This document shows positions 8,655 through 17,370 of a stretch of 64,000 bases of DNA, piece after piece. Source of the DNA: Labedaea rhizosphaerae. Lineage in GTDB: Bacteria; Actinomycetota; Actinomycetes; Mycobacteriales; Pseudonocardiaceae. The stretch is taken from contig NZ_SNXZ01000002.1 of NCBI RefSeq assembly GCF_004362825.1, positions 925,365 to 989,364 on the forward strand, written 5' to 3'. Every line of letters begins with the position of its first letter. Position 1 is the stretch's first letter. Under the pieces are notes generated by a model, which did not search any database, had not been told where the DNA came from, and saw only the letters and a program-made list of their open reading frames with translations. Made by a program: the position numbers and the translations under genes.

Positions 8655-8800
8655 TGGGTGTGTCCCACACTCGGACTGGGTGTGTCCCCCACTCAGACCC
8701 GGCGTGTCCCACACTCGGCGCTGCCGTGTCCGCACTCCACTGTCGAACACACCCCACGGGAACGTGGGACACACCCGGCGCGAACGTGGGACACGCCCGG
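8655..8800. repeat. Array of TGTCCCAC-type repeats, direct copies followed by inverted copies
   Basis: Within the 303-bp gap between the permease and gadB. Direct copies of GTGTCCCACACTCG-like units start near 8659, 8681, 8704 and 8726 (the second and fourth degenerate). They are followed by a partial and then two clear inverted copies, CGAACGTGGGACACACCC near 8760-8777 and near 8782-8798. Opposed halves can pair as a long hairpin. The same family recurs at 48494-48636. The remaining gap sequence shows no gene. Confidence 0.85.
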
Positions 8801-8865
8801 TGCCAGGCAAGACACGGCTCAGCCGGATAGCGTGGGGCTCACCCACAGCCAGGGAGGACCAGCGC

Positions 8866-10275
8866 ATGCCGCTCGCACACCCGCACGGCCCGGCGGAACC
8901 GACCAGGGCGGACATCGCGGTCAACCCGGTGTTCATGCGAGAGCCCGTGCAGGTGCCCCGCAACCGGATGCCCGAGGGCGAACTGGACGCCGACATCGCC
9001 TACCAGGTGGTGCACGACGAGCTGATGCTCGACGGCAACGCGCGGCTGAACCTGGCCACTTTCGTGACCACGTGGATGGAGCCCACCGCGCGGACCCTGA
9101 TGACCGAGACAGTCGACAAGAACATGATCGACAAGGACGAGTACCCGCGCACCGCCGAACTCGAGCAGCGGTGCGTGCGGATGCTCGCCGACCTGTGGCA
9201 CGCGAGCGAGCCGGAGGCCACGATCGGTTGTTCCACAACGGGTTCGAGCGAGGCGTGCATGCTCGCCGGGCTCGCGCTCAAGCGCCGCTGGCAGCACAAG
9301 CGCCGCGCCGAGGGCAAGCCCACCGACCGGCCGAACGTCGTCATGGGCATCAACGTCCAGGTGTGCTGGGAGAAGTTCGCCAACTACTGGGACGTCGAGG
9401 CGCGCCTGGTGCCGATGTCCGGCGACCGCTACCACCTCAGCGCCGAGGAGGCCGCCAAGCACTGCGACGAGAACACGATCGGCGTCGTCGCGATCCTCGG
9501 GTCCACTTTCGACGGTAGCTACGAGCCGGTCGCGGAGATCTGCGCGGCGCTGGACGCGGTGCAGCAAGAGCACGGCTGGGACATCCCGGTACACGTGGAC
9601 GGCGCGTCCGGCGCGATGATCGCGCCGTTCTGCGACCCGGACCTGGACTGGGACTTCCGGCAACCGCGGGTCGCGTCGATCAACACGTCCGGGCACAAGT
9701 ACGGCCTCGTGTACCCGGGCGTCGGCTGGGTCGTGTGGCGCGACACGGCGGCGTTGCCGGACGACCTGGTGTTCCGGGTGAACTACCTGGGCGGCGAGAT
9801 GCCGACGTTCGCGTTGAACTTCTCCCGGCCGGGCGCGCAGGTGATCGCCCAGTACTACACGTTCCTGCGCTTGGGCCGGGAGGGCTACACCCGGGTCCAG
9901 CAGTACTGCCGCGAGGTCGCCGCCCGCCTGGCCGACCGGATCGCCGCCCTCGGCCCGTTCCGCCTGCTCACCGACGGCCGCGAACTGCCGGTGTTCGCGT
10001 TCACCGTGGCCGACGACCAGGCCGGGTTCAGCGTCTTCGACGTGTCGGCGGCCATGCGCGAGCAGGGCTGGCTGGTGCCCGCGTACACCTTCCCCGCCGA
10101 CCGCGAGGACCTGGCGGTGCTACGCGTGGTGGTGCGCAACGGCTTCAGCCACGACCTGGCCGATCTCTTCCTCGACGCCCTGACCCGGACCCTGCCTCGC
10201 CTGCAAAACCAGGACAAGCCCCAGCACGGCGCCGAATCCGCCGCCTTCTCCCACGGCGCGGAGAGCAAGAGGTGA
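8866..10275 (+). CDS. gadB: Glutamate decarboxylase (PLP-dependent)
   Basis: A 469-residue group II PLP decarboxylase that converts glutamate to GABA and CO2, consuming a proton. The PLP-lysine motif SINTSGHKYG is at about residues 270-280, with HVDGASGAMIAPF supplying the cofactor-binding Asp, and CSTTGSSEACMLAGLALKRR the phosphate-binding region. The length is normal for GadB. AGGGAGGA lies 7 bases upstream of the ATG at 8866. The divergent APC permease may feed it. It is followed 6 bp later by a convergent acetyltransferase gene. Confidence 0.93.
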   Translation: MPLAHPHGPAEPTRADIAVNPVFMREPVQVPRNRMPEGELDADIAYQVVHDELMLDGNARLNLATFVTTWMEPTARTLMTETVDKNMIDKDEYPRTAELEQRCVRMLADLWHASEPEATIGCSTTGSSEACMLAGLALKRRWQHKRRAEGKPTDRPNVVMGINVQVCWEKFANYWDVEARLVPMSGDRYHLSAEEAAKHCDENTIGVVAILGSTFDGSYEPVAEICAALDAVQQEHGWDIPVHVDGASGAMIAPFCDPDLDWDFRQPRVASINTSGHKYGLVYPGVGWVVWRDTAALPDDLVFRVNYLGGEMPTFALNFSRPGAQVIAQYYTFLRLGREGYTRVQQYCREVAARLADRIAALGPFRLLTDGRELPVFAFTVADDQAGFSVFDVSAAMREQGWLVPAYTFPADREDLAVLRVVVRNGFSHDLADLFLDALTRTLPRLQNQDKPQHGAESAAFSHGAESKR

Positions 10276-10281
10276 GCAGGT

Positions 10282-10779
10282 TCAGCAGTCGCGCTGGTAC
10301 TCGACCTGGGCGAGCAGGTGGCCCTCGCCGAAGTCGTGGGTGCGGGTCGCGCCGGTCTCGGCGAAGCCGCACTTGGTGTAGAAGCGGCGCGACTGCGGGG
10401 TGTCCCGCGCCGTCCACAGGTGGGCCACCGCGAAACCATTGGCACGCATGTGTTCCAGCGTCGCGGTCATCAGCGCGGCCGCGATCCCGCTCCCCCAGCC
10501 GTCCGGGTGGCCGTAGAAGCCGATCACCTCACCGAGCCCGTCGCGGGTCGGGGACGGACCGAACCACGACAGGGCCAGCGGCCGGCCGTCGAGCGCGGCG
10601 AGCAGGATCTCGCCCGGGTGCTCCGCGATGCGCTTGTGCCATCGCGTCAACCGGTCGGCGACGTTGGCCGAAGCGAACTCCGGCGGGAAGAACGGGGCGT
10701 ACGCCGCCGCCCACCCGGCCGCGTGGATCTCGCCGAGGACGTCTCCGTCGGCGGCCTCGGCGAGACGAACCTCGATCAC
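10282..10779 (-). CDS. GNAT family N-acetyltransferase
   Basis: A 165-residue GCN5-related acetyltransferase. The acetyl-CoA loop is in the GHPDGWGSGIAAALM segment (Q/RxxGxG/A variant), followed by AHLWTARDTPQSRRFYTKCGF, the usual C-terminal strand and helix. The GTG start overlaps the stop of the upstream RibD-like gene by GTGA, so the pair is an operon. The acceptor substrate is unknown. Confidence 0.85.
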   Translation of the reverse strand: MIEVRLAEAADGDVLGEIHAAGWAAAYAPFFPPEFASANVADRLTRWHKRIAEHPGEILLAALDGRPLALSWFGPSPTRDGLGEVIGFYGHPDGWGSGIAAALMTATLEHMRANGFAVAHLWTARDTPQSRRFYTKCGFAETGATRTHDFGEGHLLAQVEYQRDC

Positions 10780-11342
10780 GCCCGCGGGATGTCCTTGCCG
10801 GTCGGCCGGTACTCCAGCAGCACGATGCGGCCATCGAGCACACGGTGGTCGACGAGCTCCAGGTCGGCCGACGACGCGAGCTGTTCGAACGCCGGCTCCC
10901 GGCCGGTCGGCCCGACCAGCAAGGGGAAGGTCATCAACCGCAACCGGTCCACGAGGCCCGCGGAAAGCAGTTGGCGCACCAGGGAAAGGCTGCCCATGGT
11001 GCGCATCGGCAGGCCGCCTTCGGCCTTGCGCCTGCGCACCTCGGCCACCACGTCCTGCTTGCACAGCTCGGTCTTCGGCCACGCCACCGAATCGAGGGTC
11101 CGGGAGAAGACGACCTTGTCGAGCTCGGTCACCCACGTCCCGTCGTGCGCTTCCACCGGCATGCCCGAGAGCAGCTCGTAGGTGCGCCTGCCGAGCAACG
11201 CCACGTGTGGCACCGTCGACGATTCGTCGATCCACGCCATCAGATCCGGCCCGCCGTAGCCGAAGTAGCCGGGCGAGTCGGTGCTGCCCGCCCAGCCGTC
11301 CACGGACACGAACAAGTCGGCGATAACTTCCCCAGTAGTCAT
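10776..11342 (-). CDS. RibD C-terminal/dihydrofolate reductase-like protein
   Basis: A 188-residue protein of the RibD_C (DHFR-like) family, recognisable from VIADLFVSVDGWAG at the start, LLGRRTYELL, and the terminal LRLMTFPLLVGPTGREPAF block. Members are NADPH-dependent reductases of unknown substrate when they stand outside riboflavin operons, as here. Translationally coupled by 4 bp to the acetyltransferase. It lies 14 bp upstream, in map terms, of the end of the ATP-grasp operon, which is on the same strand. Confidence 0.85.
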   Translation of the reverse strand: MTTGEVIADLFVSVDGWAGSTDSPGYFGYGGPDLMAWIDESSTVPHVALLGRRTYELLSGMPVEAHDGTWVTELDKVVFSRTLDSVAWPKTELCKQDVVAEVRRRKAEGGLPMRTMGSLSLVRQLLSAGLVDRLRLMTFPLLVGPTGREPAFEQLASSADLELVDHRVLDGRIVLLEYRPTGKDIPRA

Positions 11343-11356
11343 CGACCCACCCTAAC

Positions 11357-12703
11357 TCAGGCCAGCGCCCCCTCCATCCCGTCCAGCACGGCGCGGCAGT
11401 CGCGCAGCAGCGTCGGGGCGTCCACGGCGGTCACCAGGAACACGCCGAGCCAGTTGCGCGACCCGCCGGACGGGTCGAACGCGGGCACCGGCGTCCCGGC
11501 CGGGAGCATGAAGGCCGGCACCGGCTCGATAGTGCTGCCCGGCGAGAGCAACGCGGTCCAGTCCACCCGGTCCGGGTCCCACGAAGGCGTTGTGCGCCAA
11601 GGGTTACCGTCCGCGTCGGCCGGCACGACGGCGACCGACGCAGCGGCGCGGCCACCTGCGACCAGCATCCGCTCCGGGTACTCCACCGGCTCACCGAGCT
11701 GCTCACGCACCAGCATCCCGATCGGGTCGAGGCCGAAGACGACCTCGAGCTGCCGGGTGGTCAGCAACCCGCCGAAGCGCGCGGCGGTCTCGATCACGGC
11801 GACCTCGCCGTCGGCCCGCAGCATCAGCTCGGTGTGCGTGCCGCAGGTGTCCAGCCCCAGCGCGTCGACCGCGCGGCGCGACACCTCTTCCAGCTTGCGC
11901 TGCAACGGTTCCGGCAGCACGCACGGCGACGTGCTGGCCACCTCGACGCACGGCGGCACGGTCGGCAGCTTCGCGGTGATCGCCAGCGGGTGGTAGGTGC
12001 CGTGCGCGACGATCCCCTCGACGCTGAGGTAGTCGCCGTAGCCGGGCTCCGGGTACCACCCCTCGACGGTGCCATCCACGATCTCCTCGACCAGCCGGTC
12101 ACCGTCGGTGTTCGGCTCGTACAACTCGTTCATGCCGACCTGGCCGCCACGCTCGAGCGCCTGCTCGATCTCGGCCCACGCGCCGGGCACCTGCGCGGCG
12201 TCGGTCAGCACCAGCTGCGCGACCGAGCCCGCGCCCCAGGCCGGCTTGAGCAGCAGCGGCGGGGTCAGGTCGGTGAGCGCGGCGCGCAGGTCGGCCTCGG
12301 TGTCGACGCGACGGAACCGCGGGATCGGCACGCCCGCAGGTGCCCAGGCCTCACGCATGAGGCGCTTGTCGCGCGCGGTACGGATGCCAGGCCCTGCCCC
12401 GACGAGCCCGAGCCGCTCGGCGGCGTGCGCCACTGCCAGCACCGCGAACTCCGACAACGTGAGCACCGCGTCGGCGCCGAGCCGCGCGGCGTGCTCGACG
12501 ATCAGGTCGACGACGTCGTCGCCGGGCTTGAGCACACCCTCGTGGCGGGTGATGCTCGCGCAGCACGGCGCCCACACGTCCTTGCCGGCCTCGGGCATGG
12601 GTGACAGCGCGAGCACGTGCAGCTCGCCCTGCGCCGCGATGGACGGGAACGCCGTCTCCAGCGGGGCGCCACCCTTGACGTAGACGTACAGGATCTTCTT
12701 CAC
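11357..12703 (-). CDS. ATP-grasp ligase (carboxylate-amine ligase type)
   Basis: A 448-residue ATP-grasp enzyme. The order is an N-terminal Rossmann-like part (KKILYVYVKGGAPLE), the ATP lid (PLLLKPAWGAGSVAQLV), the LVEEIVDGTVEGWYPE strand, and the metal-binding VIETAARFGG, the ExxARxGG form seen in peptide-type ligases. Such enzymes join a carboxylate to an amine through an acyl phosphate, making dipeptides or amino acid conjugates. It is the last gene of the operon 15926-11357 and overlaps the MFS gene by GTGA (start GTG at 12703). Substrates are unknown. The partners suggest a small-molecule pathway (inference). Confidence 0.85.
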   Translation of the reverse strand: MKKILYVYVKGGAPLETAFPSIAAQGELHVLALSPMPEAGKDVWAPCCASITRHEGVLKPGDDVVDLIVEHAARLGADAVLTLSEFAVLAVAHAAERLGLVGAGPGIRTARDKRLMREAWAPAGVPIPRFRRVDTEADLRAALTDLTPPLLLKPAWGAGSVAQLVLTDAAQVPGAWAEIEQALERGGQVGMNELYEPNTDGDRLVEEIVDGTVEGWYPEPGYGDYLSVEGIVAHGTYHPLAITAKLPTVPPCVEVASTSPCVLPEPLQRKLEEVSRRAVDALGLDTCGTHTELMLRADGEVAVIETAARFGGLLTTRQLEVVFGLDPIGMLVREQLGEPVEYPERMLVAGGRAAASVAVVPADADGNPWRTTPSWDPDRVDWTALLSPGSTIEPVPAFMLPAGTPVPAFDPSGGSRNWLGVFLVTAVDAPTLLRDCRAVLDGMEGALA

Positions 12704-13932
12704 GCGGGGATCTCCTCGGCGACCGCCGCGCGGTCGCTGGTTCGGTGGACGAGGGCGGCGATGAGCAGCATCGCGACCGCGACACCCACCGCCAGCAGGA
12801 CCAGGAAGCTCGCCATCGCGCCCCGAGCGAGGAACCCGCCCATGACGAACACGACCAGAGCGCAGACCGCGCGGTCGGCGAGCGACTCGATGGACAGCAG
12901 CGTCGCGCGGTGCGCCGGGTCGGTGATCGCCCGGTTCACCAGCTTGCGCTGCACCGGGAACGCCAGCCCGGACGCAAGCGAGAACAGGGCCAGGCAGCCG
13001 ATCGTCCCGGCCAGGCCCATCGGCACGACGAAGGCGAGCGCGACCGCCATCACCACGGTCAGCACGAGCACGACGCGGACCGGGCCGAACCGGTTGAGCA
13101 GGCGGGAGCGCGCGGCCCCGGCCACCTCGAACACCGTCGTCGCGGCCATCACCACGCCGAAGAGGCTCAGCGGCAACGACTTCGACTCCAGGATCGGCTG
13201 GAACAGGTTCGCCTGGCCGATCCGCACCAGGGTGAACACCGCGATGCCCTGGGCCATCAGCACCATGAGCCGCGGTGCCGACCCCAGCGAACGCAGGGCG
13301 GCACCGAGCGCCGGCAACACCGGCACCCGCGCGACGGCACCGGCCGAAGGCAGCTCCGGCAACCGCAATGCGATGGTCACCGCGACGCCGCACGAGACGG
13401 CCGACAGCAGGTACGGCGACGGTGGCCACCACTGCATCAGCACGCCCGCCGCGGGCAGGCAGACGATCCGCCCGACCAGCGTCCACGCCCGCGCCGAACC
13501 CTCGGCCTGCTGGTAGGCCTCACCGTTACCGGTGCGGTGCAGGTACTCGTAGAGGTACGCGCTGCCCGCGCCGGAGAAGAGCGAATGCGCGAGCGCGATC
13601 ATCAGGAACTGCAGGAGGAACCCGCCGAACGTCGGCTGCCACAACGGCACCAGGTTCGCCGCGGTGAGCACGACGGCCCCGGCCTGCAGGCAGCGGCGGT
13701 AGCCGAACCGGTCGGCCAGCGCGCCGGTCGGGATGTCCAGCAGGCAGAACGCGAGGTAGAAGATGCTCTGGATGGTGAAGATCCGGTCGTCGGCGAGCCC
13801 GGCGGAGCGCTGGTAGACGTAGAAGATCGGCAGCCAGATCAGCAGGCCCGCGGACAGCTGGAACGCGTTGTAGCGGCGGATGACCCGCTCGGCGCTCACG
13901 GTGTGGTTCACGGTGTGGTTCATGGCGCTCAT
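12700..13932 (-). CDS. MFS transporter
   Basis: A 410-residue major facilitator with about 12 membrane helices. The loop 2-3 signature reads DIPTGALADRFGYRR. It sits between the dikinase-like gene and the ATP-grasp gene, overlapping the former by ATGA (start at 13932) and the latter by GTGA, so all three are read as one unit. This is the expected position for an exporter of the product or an importer of the substrate. The start at 13932 is favoured by the overlap; a second ATG at 13923 is possible. Confidence 0.87.
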   Translation of the reverse strand: MSAMNHTVNHTVSAERVIRRYNAFQLSAGLLIWLPIFYVYQRSAGLADDRIFTIQSIFYLAFCLLDIPTGALADRFGYRRCLQAGAVVLTAANLVPLWQPTFGGFLLQFLMIALAHSLFSGAGSAYLYEYLHRTGNGEAYQQAEGSARAWTLVGRIVCLPAAGVLMQWWPPSPYLLSAVSCGVAVTIALRLPELPSAGAVARVPVLPALGAALRSLGSAPRLMVLMAQGIAVFTLVRIGQANLFQPILESKSLPLSLFGVVMAATTVFEVAGAARSRLLNRFGPVRVVLVLTVVMAVALAFVVPMGLAGTIGCLALFSLASGLAFPVQRKLVNRAITDPAHRATLLSIESLADRAVCALVVFVMGGFLARGAMASFLVLLAVGVAVAMLLIAALVHRTSDRAAVAEEIPA

Positions 13933-15926
13933 GCGGCGAGCTGGTAGGGACGGCACTGCAGCAGCACGATGGTGTCGCCGTCGACCAGCCACTCCACGTC
14001 CACCGGAAGGTCCGCGCCGCCGCAGGCCCCATCCGTGGTTTCGGCGAAGTGCGCCTGGAGCAGCCGGCCGACCAGGGCCAGCAAGCCCAGCGTGGCCTTG
14101 GTCGAGTCGTCCACATCGGACTTCTCCGCACCCAGCGCCACCGTGCGGCTGCCGCCCTCCATCGTGTTGTAGAGGTGCTGCAACGGTTCCCGGGTCCCGG
14201 ACACGACGTCGTCGACGGAGTTGCGGGCCATGTTCATCAGGACGTTGCGGAAGTCCTTGGGCTCCACGGGGTTCGCGGTGACCATGACGCCGCCGAGCGG
14301 CGCGGCGAGCTGCTCCTGGATGACAACACCCATGAAGCAGTCGTCGAGCCCAAGCCCGGCCTCGGCCCGCAGCAGCACGCCGCGGGTGGCGACCAGCGAG
14401 GACCACACCCGCTTGACCGCGGCGATCACGGCGTCGACCGAGTCGACGTGCGGGACGGATTCGTAGATGCCCGCGGCGGAGAACCCGATCAGGTCCTCGG
14501 CGTTGGACGAGCTGCGCACCACGACGCGGTCCACCCCGGCGAAGTGGCGGGCGATGGCGTCCTCGACGAGGGCACGCAGGTCGGCGGGCAGCGGGGTGTC
14601 GCGGATCAGCGCGCCCAGCTCACCGCACAGCTCGTCGACCGGACCGCCCAGCGCGAGCGCCATCTTCAGCTTGCCGATGGCCTGCTGGATCGCCGGCGAC
14701 GACTCCAGGAACCGTTGCTGCAAGGCGAACGGCAGGGCGATCCCGCGCGGCACGACGACGTGTTCCTTGACCGTGCGCAGGGCCACCTCGGACAGCTCGG
14801 CCACGTCGGTGGTGGTGACGCCCAGGCGGCGGGCGAGGTAGCCGAGCAGGTCGGCGCGCGGCGGGCGCGGCGCCTGGTAGAAACCGAGCCAGTTCGGCGA
14901 CCCGGCCCGCACGACGTGGGTGAGCTCGCCCAGGTTCGCGGCCTTGGTGCCGAAGCGGTGGGCGTCGCTCGCGCGCAGGGTGTCCAGCGCGGCGATGTGC
15001 GCGGCGGCGAGGTCCGGCTTGTGCAGGTCGACCCGGGTGGCGGTCCACGGCGGGGTGTCGCCGACGGACTCGGGCCGCTCGACCGGGCGCACGGCCAGTT
15101 CGGCCGCGGCGGGGTCGACGGTCAGCTCGACCCACTGGCCGTCCAGTGCGGCCAGGTCGGTGAGCGCGCCGAGCTGGATGGCGTTCGGGATGCCCCAGCC
15201 GGCGGCGAGCACGTTGGTGTGCGACAGCGGCGTCGTGTGCTCGGCGTTGACGAGGCCGGACACCCGCGGGATGTCGTCGGGCATCCGGGACATGACCAGG
15301 ATGTCGTGCCAGCGCACGGGTTCGGCGGCCCGGCGGTAGTCCGATTCGGACGCGAAGACGCGCAACCGGCCGGTCACCGTGCCCGGGTTCAGCGGGACGT
15401 AGGGCGCGGTCGAGTAGAGCTCGTGCGCGAGGATCAGCGGCACGTCCGCGTCGGCCAGGTAGGCCTCCTGCTGGTGGTTCGCCGGCTTGAGCAGCACCGG
15501 CACCGACGCGTCGACCAGGGCGCGGACGGTGCCGTAGAACTCCAGCAGCATGGCCGCGTCCATCGTGTCGACCTCGACGGTCTCCAGGGAGAAGAACCGC
15601 TCGTCGCGCTCGTGCAAAGCCAGCGTTCCCAACAGGAAGCGGCGGTCGTCGGCGCGGTAGACCGAGTCGTTGAAGGCGTCCAGGTTGCGGGCGAGTTCGG
15701 CGCGGGTCATGCCGAGGATCGACTCGGCGACGTACTGCACGTGCAGCATTCCCAGGGCGCCGTCGATCAGGTGGACGGTCGACGTGGTGCGGTCGAGGAC
15801 CAGCTTCACGTAGGGGTAGCCGGCGACGGTGGTGGCCAGCCGGGAGAACTCCGCCGGGGTCAGGCGGGGTCCGGACAACGCGGGGGTGACCGCGGGCGAT
15901 CCGGATGGGGAGGAGGAAAGGGTCAC
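13929..15926 (-). CDS. Dikinase-like phosphotransferase with glucan-water-dikinase domain order
   Basis: A 665-residue PEP-utilising-type enzyme. The swivelling phosphohistidine domain comes first (TTPLSHTNVLAAGWGIPNA, His about 236), and the ATP-binding domain is C-terminal (VVVRSSSNAEDL, then SAAGIYES, ending DVEWLVDGDTIVLLQCRPYQ). PPDK and PEP synthase have the opposite order; plant glucan water dikinases have this one. There is no PEP-binding barrel, so the acceptor should be something other than pyruvate. The N-terminal 200 residues match nothing I know and may bind the acceptor. The GTG start is forced by an in-frame stop 4 codons upstream; no clear Shine-Dalgarno site. First gene of the operon. 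Confidence 0.78.
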   Translation of the reverse strand: MTLSSSPSGSPAVTPALSGPRLTPAEFSRLATTVAGYPYVKLVLDRTTSTVHLIDGALGMLHVQYVAESILGMTRAELARNLDAFNDSVYRADDRRFLLGTLALHERDERFFSLETVEVDTMDAAMLLEFYGTVRALVDASVPVLLKPANHQQEAYLADADVPLILAHELYSTAPYVPLNPGTVTGRLRVFASESDYRRAAEPVRWHDILVMSRMPDDIPRVSGLVNAEHTTPLSHTNVLAAGWGIPNAIQLGALTDLAALDGQWVELTVDPAAAELAVRPVERPESVGDTPPWTATRVDLHKPDLAAAHIAALDTLRASDAHRFGTKAANLGELTHVVRAGSPNWLGFYQAPRPPRADLLGYLARRLGVTTTDVAELSEVALRTVKEHVVVPRGIALPFALQQRFLESSPAIQQAIGKLKMALALGGPVDELCGELGALIRDTPLPADLRALVEDAIARHFAGVDRVVVRSSSNAEDLIGFSAAGIYESVPHVDSVDAVIAAVKRVWSSLVATRGVLLRAEAGLGLDDCFMGVVIQEQLAAPLGGVMVTANPVEPKDFRNVLMNMARNSVDDVVSGTREPLQHLYNTMEGGSRTVALGAEKSDVDDSTKATLGLLALVGRLLQAHFAETTDGACGGADLPVDVEWLVDGDTIVLLQCRPYQLAA

Positions 15927-15980
15927 GAGAAAGCAATCTTACGCACCGTGGACCACTCACCGTAACCGGTGGTCACCATA

Positions 15981-15996
15981 TGTGGTTTCGATCACA
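15981..15996. promoter_or_regulatory. CRP-like palindrome
   Basis: TGTGGTTTCGATCACA fits the actinobacterial CRP/GlxR consensus TGTGA-N6-TCACA with one mismatch. It lies 55 bp upstream of the dikinase-like gene start, in the divergent gap before the ECF sigma gene, and could act on either promoter. Confidence 0.5.
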
Positions 15997-16141
15997 GAGC
16001 GCACTCGAATGGCGTATTCAGTATAACTGACCGTGTCTGATTGCCCGCTGTGGGAAATTCTTCGGGGCTCGATGCAGCGGATCGGCGGCCCGGCGCGTTG
16101 AGGGTCCGCAAGCACAGGCCGAGCCGTGATCGGGGTGGCGG

Positions 16142-16639
16142 ATGGAGTTCGCGGACTACGTGGCGCAGCGGCGTCCGGCGCTGATGCGCTTCGCCACGGT
16201 CCTGACCTGCCGGACGTGGCTGGCCGACGACATCGTCAGCGATGTCCTCGGCCGCGCGTTCGAGCAGTGGGACCGGATCTCGGCGATGGCGGAACCGCAC
16301 GCGTACGTCCGGCGGATGATCGTCAACGACTACCTGTCCTGGCGACGCCGGCTCTTCCGCACCGCGCCGCGCGCCGAGGTGGAGGACCACGCCGCCGAAG
16401 TCGGCGACGGCGCGGACGAACGCGCCGAACGCGACGCCATGATCCGCCGGCTGGCCCGGCTGCCCAGACGGCAACGAACCGCCGTGGTCCTTCGCTACTA
16501 CGCGGGACTGCCCGACGCGGAGATCGCCGCGCAACTCGGCTGCGGGCAAACCACCGTGCGCAGCCAGATCGCGCGCGCGCTCGCCGCGTTGCGGATCGAC
16601 CTGTCCGCTTCCCCGCGCGCCTACCAGGAGACCCGATGA
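16142..16639 (+). CDS. ECF sigma factor (SigE-like family)
   Basis: A 165-residue extracytoplasmic function sigma factor. Region 2 covers about residues 5-70 (FATVLTCRTWLADDIVSDVLGRAFEQWDR, shortened here, binds the -10 element) and region 4 about 100-150 (LPRRQRTAVVLRYYAGLPDAEIA, HTH). Regions 1 and 3 are absent, as normal for the class. It overlaps the following membrane protein by ATGA, the usual arrangement of a sigma factor with its regulator. Confidence 0.9.
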   Translation: MEFADYVAQRRPALMRFATVLTCRTWLADDIVSDVLGRAFEQWDRISAMAEPHAYVRRMIVNDYLSWRRRLFRTAPRAEVEDHAAEVGDGADERAERDAMIRRLARLPRRQRTAVVLRYYAGLPDAEIAAQLGCGQTTVRSQIARALAALRIDLSASPRAYQETR

Positions 16640-17370
16640 ACGACCTCAAGGCCCTCGAAGACGCCTTCGCCGAGTTGGAGCGGCGGGCGGACAACGCAGT
16701 ACTGCGGGCCGGTGCTTCGAAGTCACGCCGCCCCCGGCTCGTTCCGGTGGCCGCCGCCGTGCTGGTCGCGGGCGGGCTGGTGGCCGGCGTCGCGGTGCTG
16801 ACCGGTGGCAGCGGCCCCGGCGGGTCGTCCTCCGTGCGGGAAGGCAGCCCCAGCACGCCGATGACGACACTGCCGGTGCGGCATTCGCTGATCCCGACCA
16901 GCGCCAAGGAACTCGAGGACCGGTTCCGCGTGGTGCTGGGCGACACCGCCACGTTCACCGTCACCGACACCGGCGGGTCGGTCGAGACCGACGGCGACGG
17001 CAACGTCAAGCCGGGTTCGGGCGTGGCCATCGTCGGCGTGCTCACCGTGGCCGGCCACAGCGGCGGCTACGACCTGCAGATCATCAAGTCGAATCCCGCG
17101 GTGGGGCCGCATTGCGAGGACCTGGACCGGGCGAACTGCAACATCCACAAGCGGCCCGACGGCTCTTCGATCGCGGTGAGCACGGAACCGTTGGCAGGCC
17201 CCGGCAACGGGGTGACGCACATGATCGACCTGGTGCGCAAGGACGGCGTCGAGGTCCTGATGCACGTGAGCAACGAACGCGATCCCAAGGGGGAAAGCCA
17301 AATCCTGAGCCCGAAGCCGCCGCTGAGCACCGATCAGATGATCAAGATCGTGACATCGCCGCAGTGGTGA
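16636..17370 (+). CDS. Membrane-anchored partner of the ECF sigma factor
   Basis: A 244-residue protein with a short cytoplasmic N-terminus (about 35 residues), one membrane helix (LVPVAAAVLVAGGLVAGVAV) and an extracytoplasmic domain of about 185 residues. This is the layout of an anti-sigma factor, but the cytoplasmic part is too short for a zinc-binding anti-sigma domain and has no HxxxCxxC. ATGA overlap with the sigma gene supports a joint role; the outer domain may sense a signal. The last 29 bp overlap the convergent hydrolase gene. Confidence 0.75.
   Translation: MNDLKALEDAFAELERRADNAVLRAGASKSRRPRLVPVAAAVLVAGGLVAGVAVLTGGSGPGGSSSVREGSPSTPMTTLPVRHSLIPTSAKELEDRFRVVLGDTATFTVTDTGGSVETDGDGNVKPGSGVAIVGVLTVAGHSGGYDLQIIKSNPAVGPHCEDLDRANCNIHKRPDGSSIAVSTEPLAGPGNGVTHMIDLVRKDGVEVLMHVSNERDPKGESQILSPKPPLSTDQMIKIVTSPQW

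Noticed and set aside
13929-15926. Annotation as ordinary phosphoenolpyruvate synthase
   Set aside because: Domain order is reversed and the PEP-binding barrel is absent.
16636-17370. A zinc-binding anti-sigma factor
   Set aside because: The cytoplasmic part has no HxxxCxxC motif and is only about 35 residues long, so only a general sigma-partner call is made.
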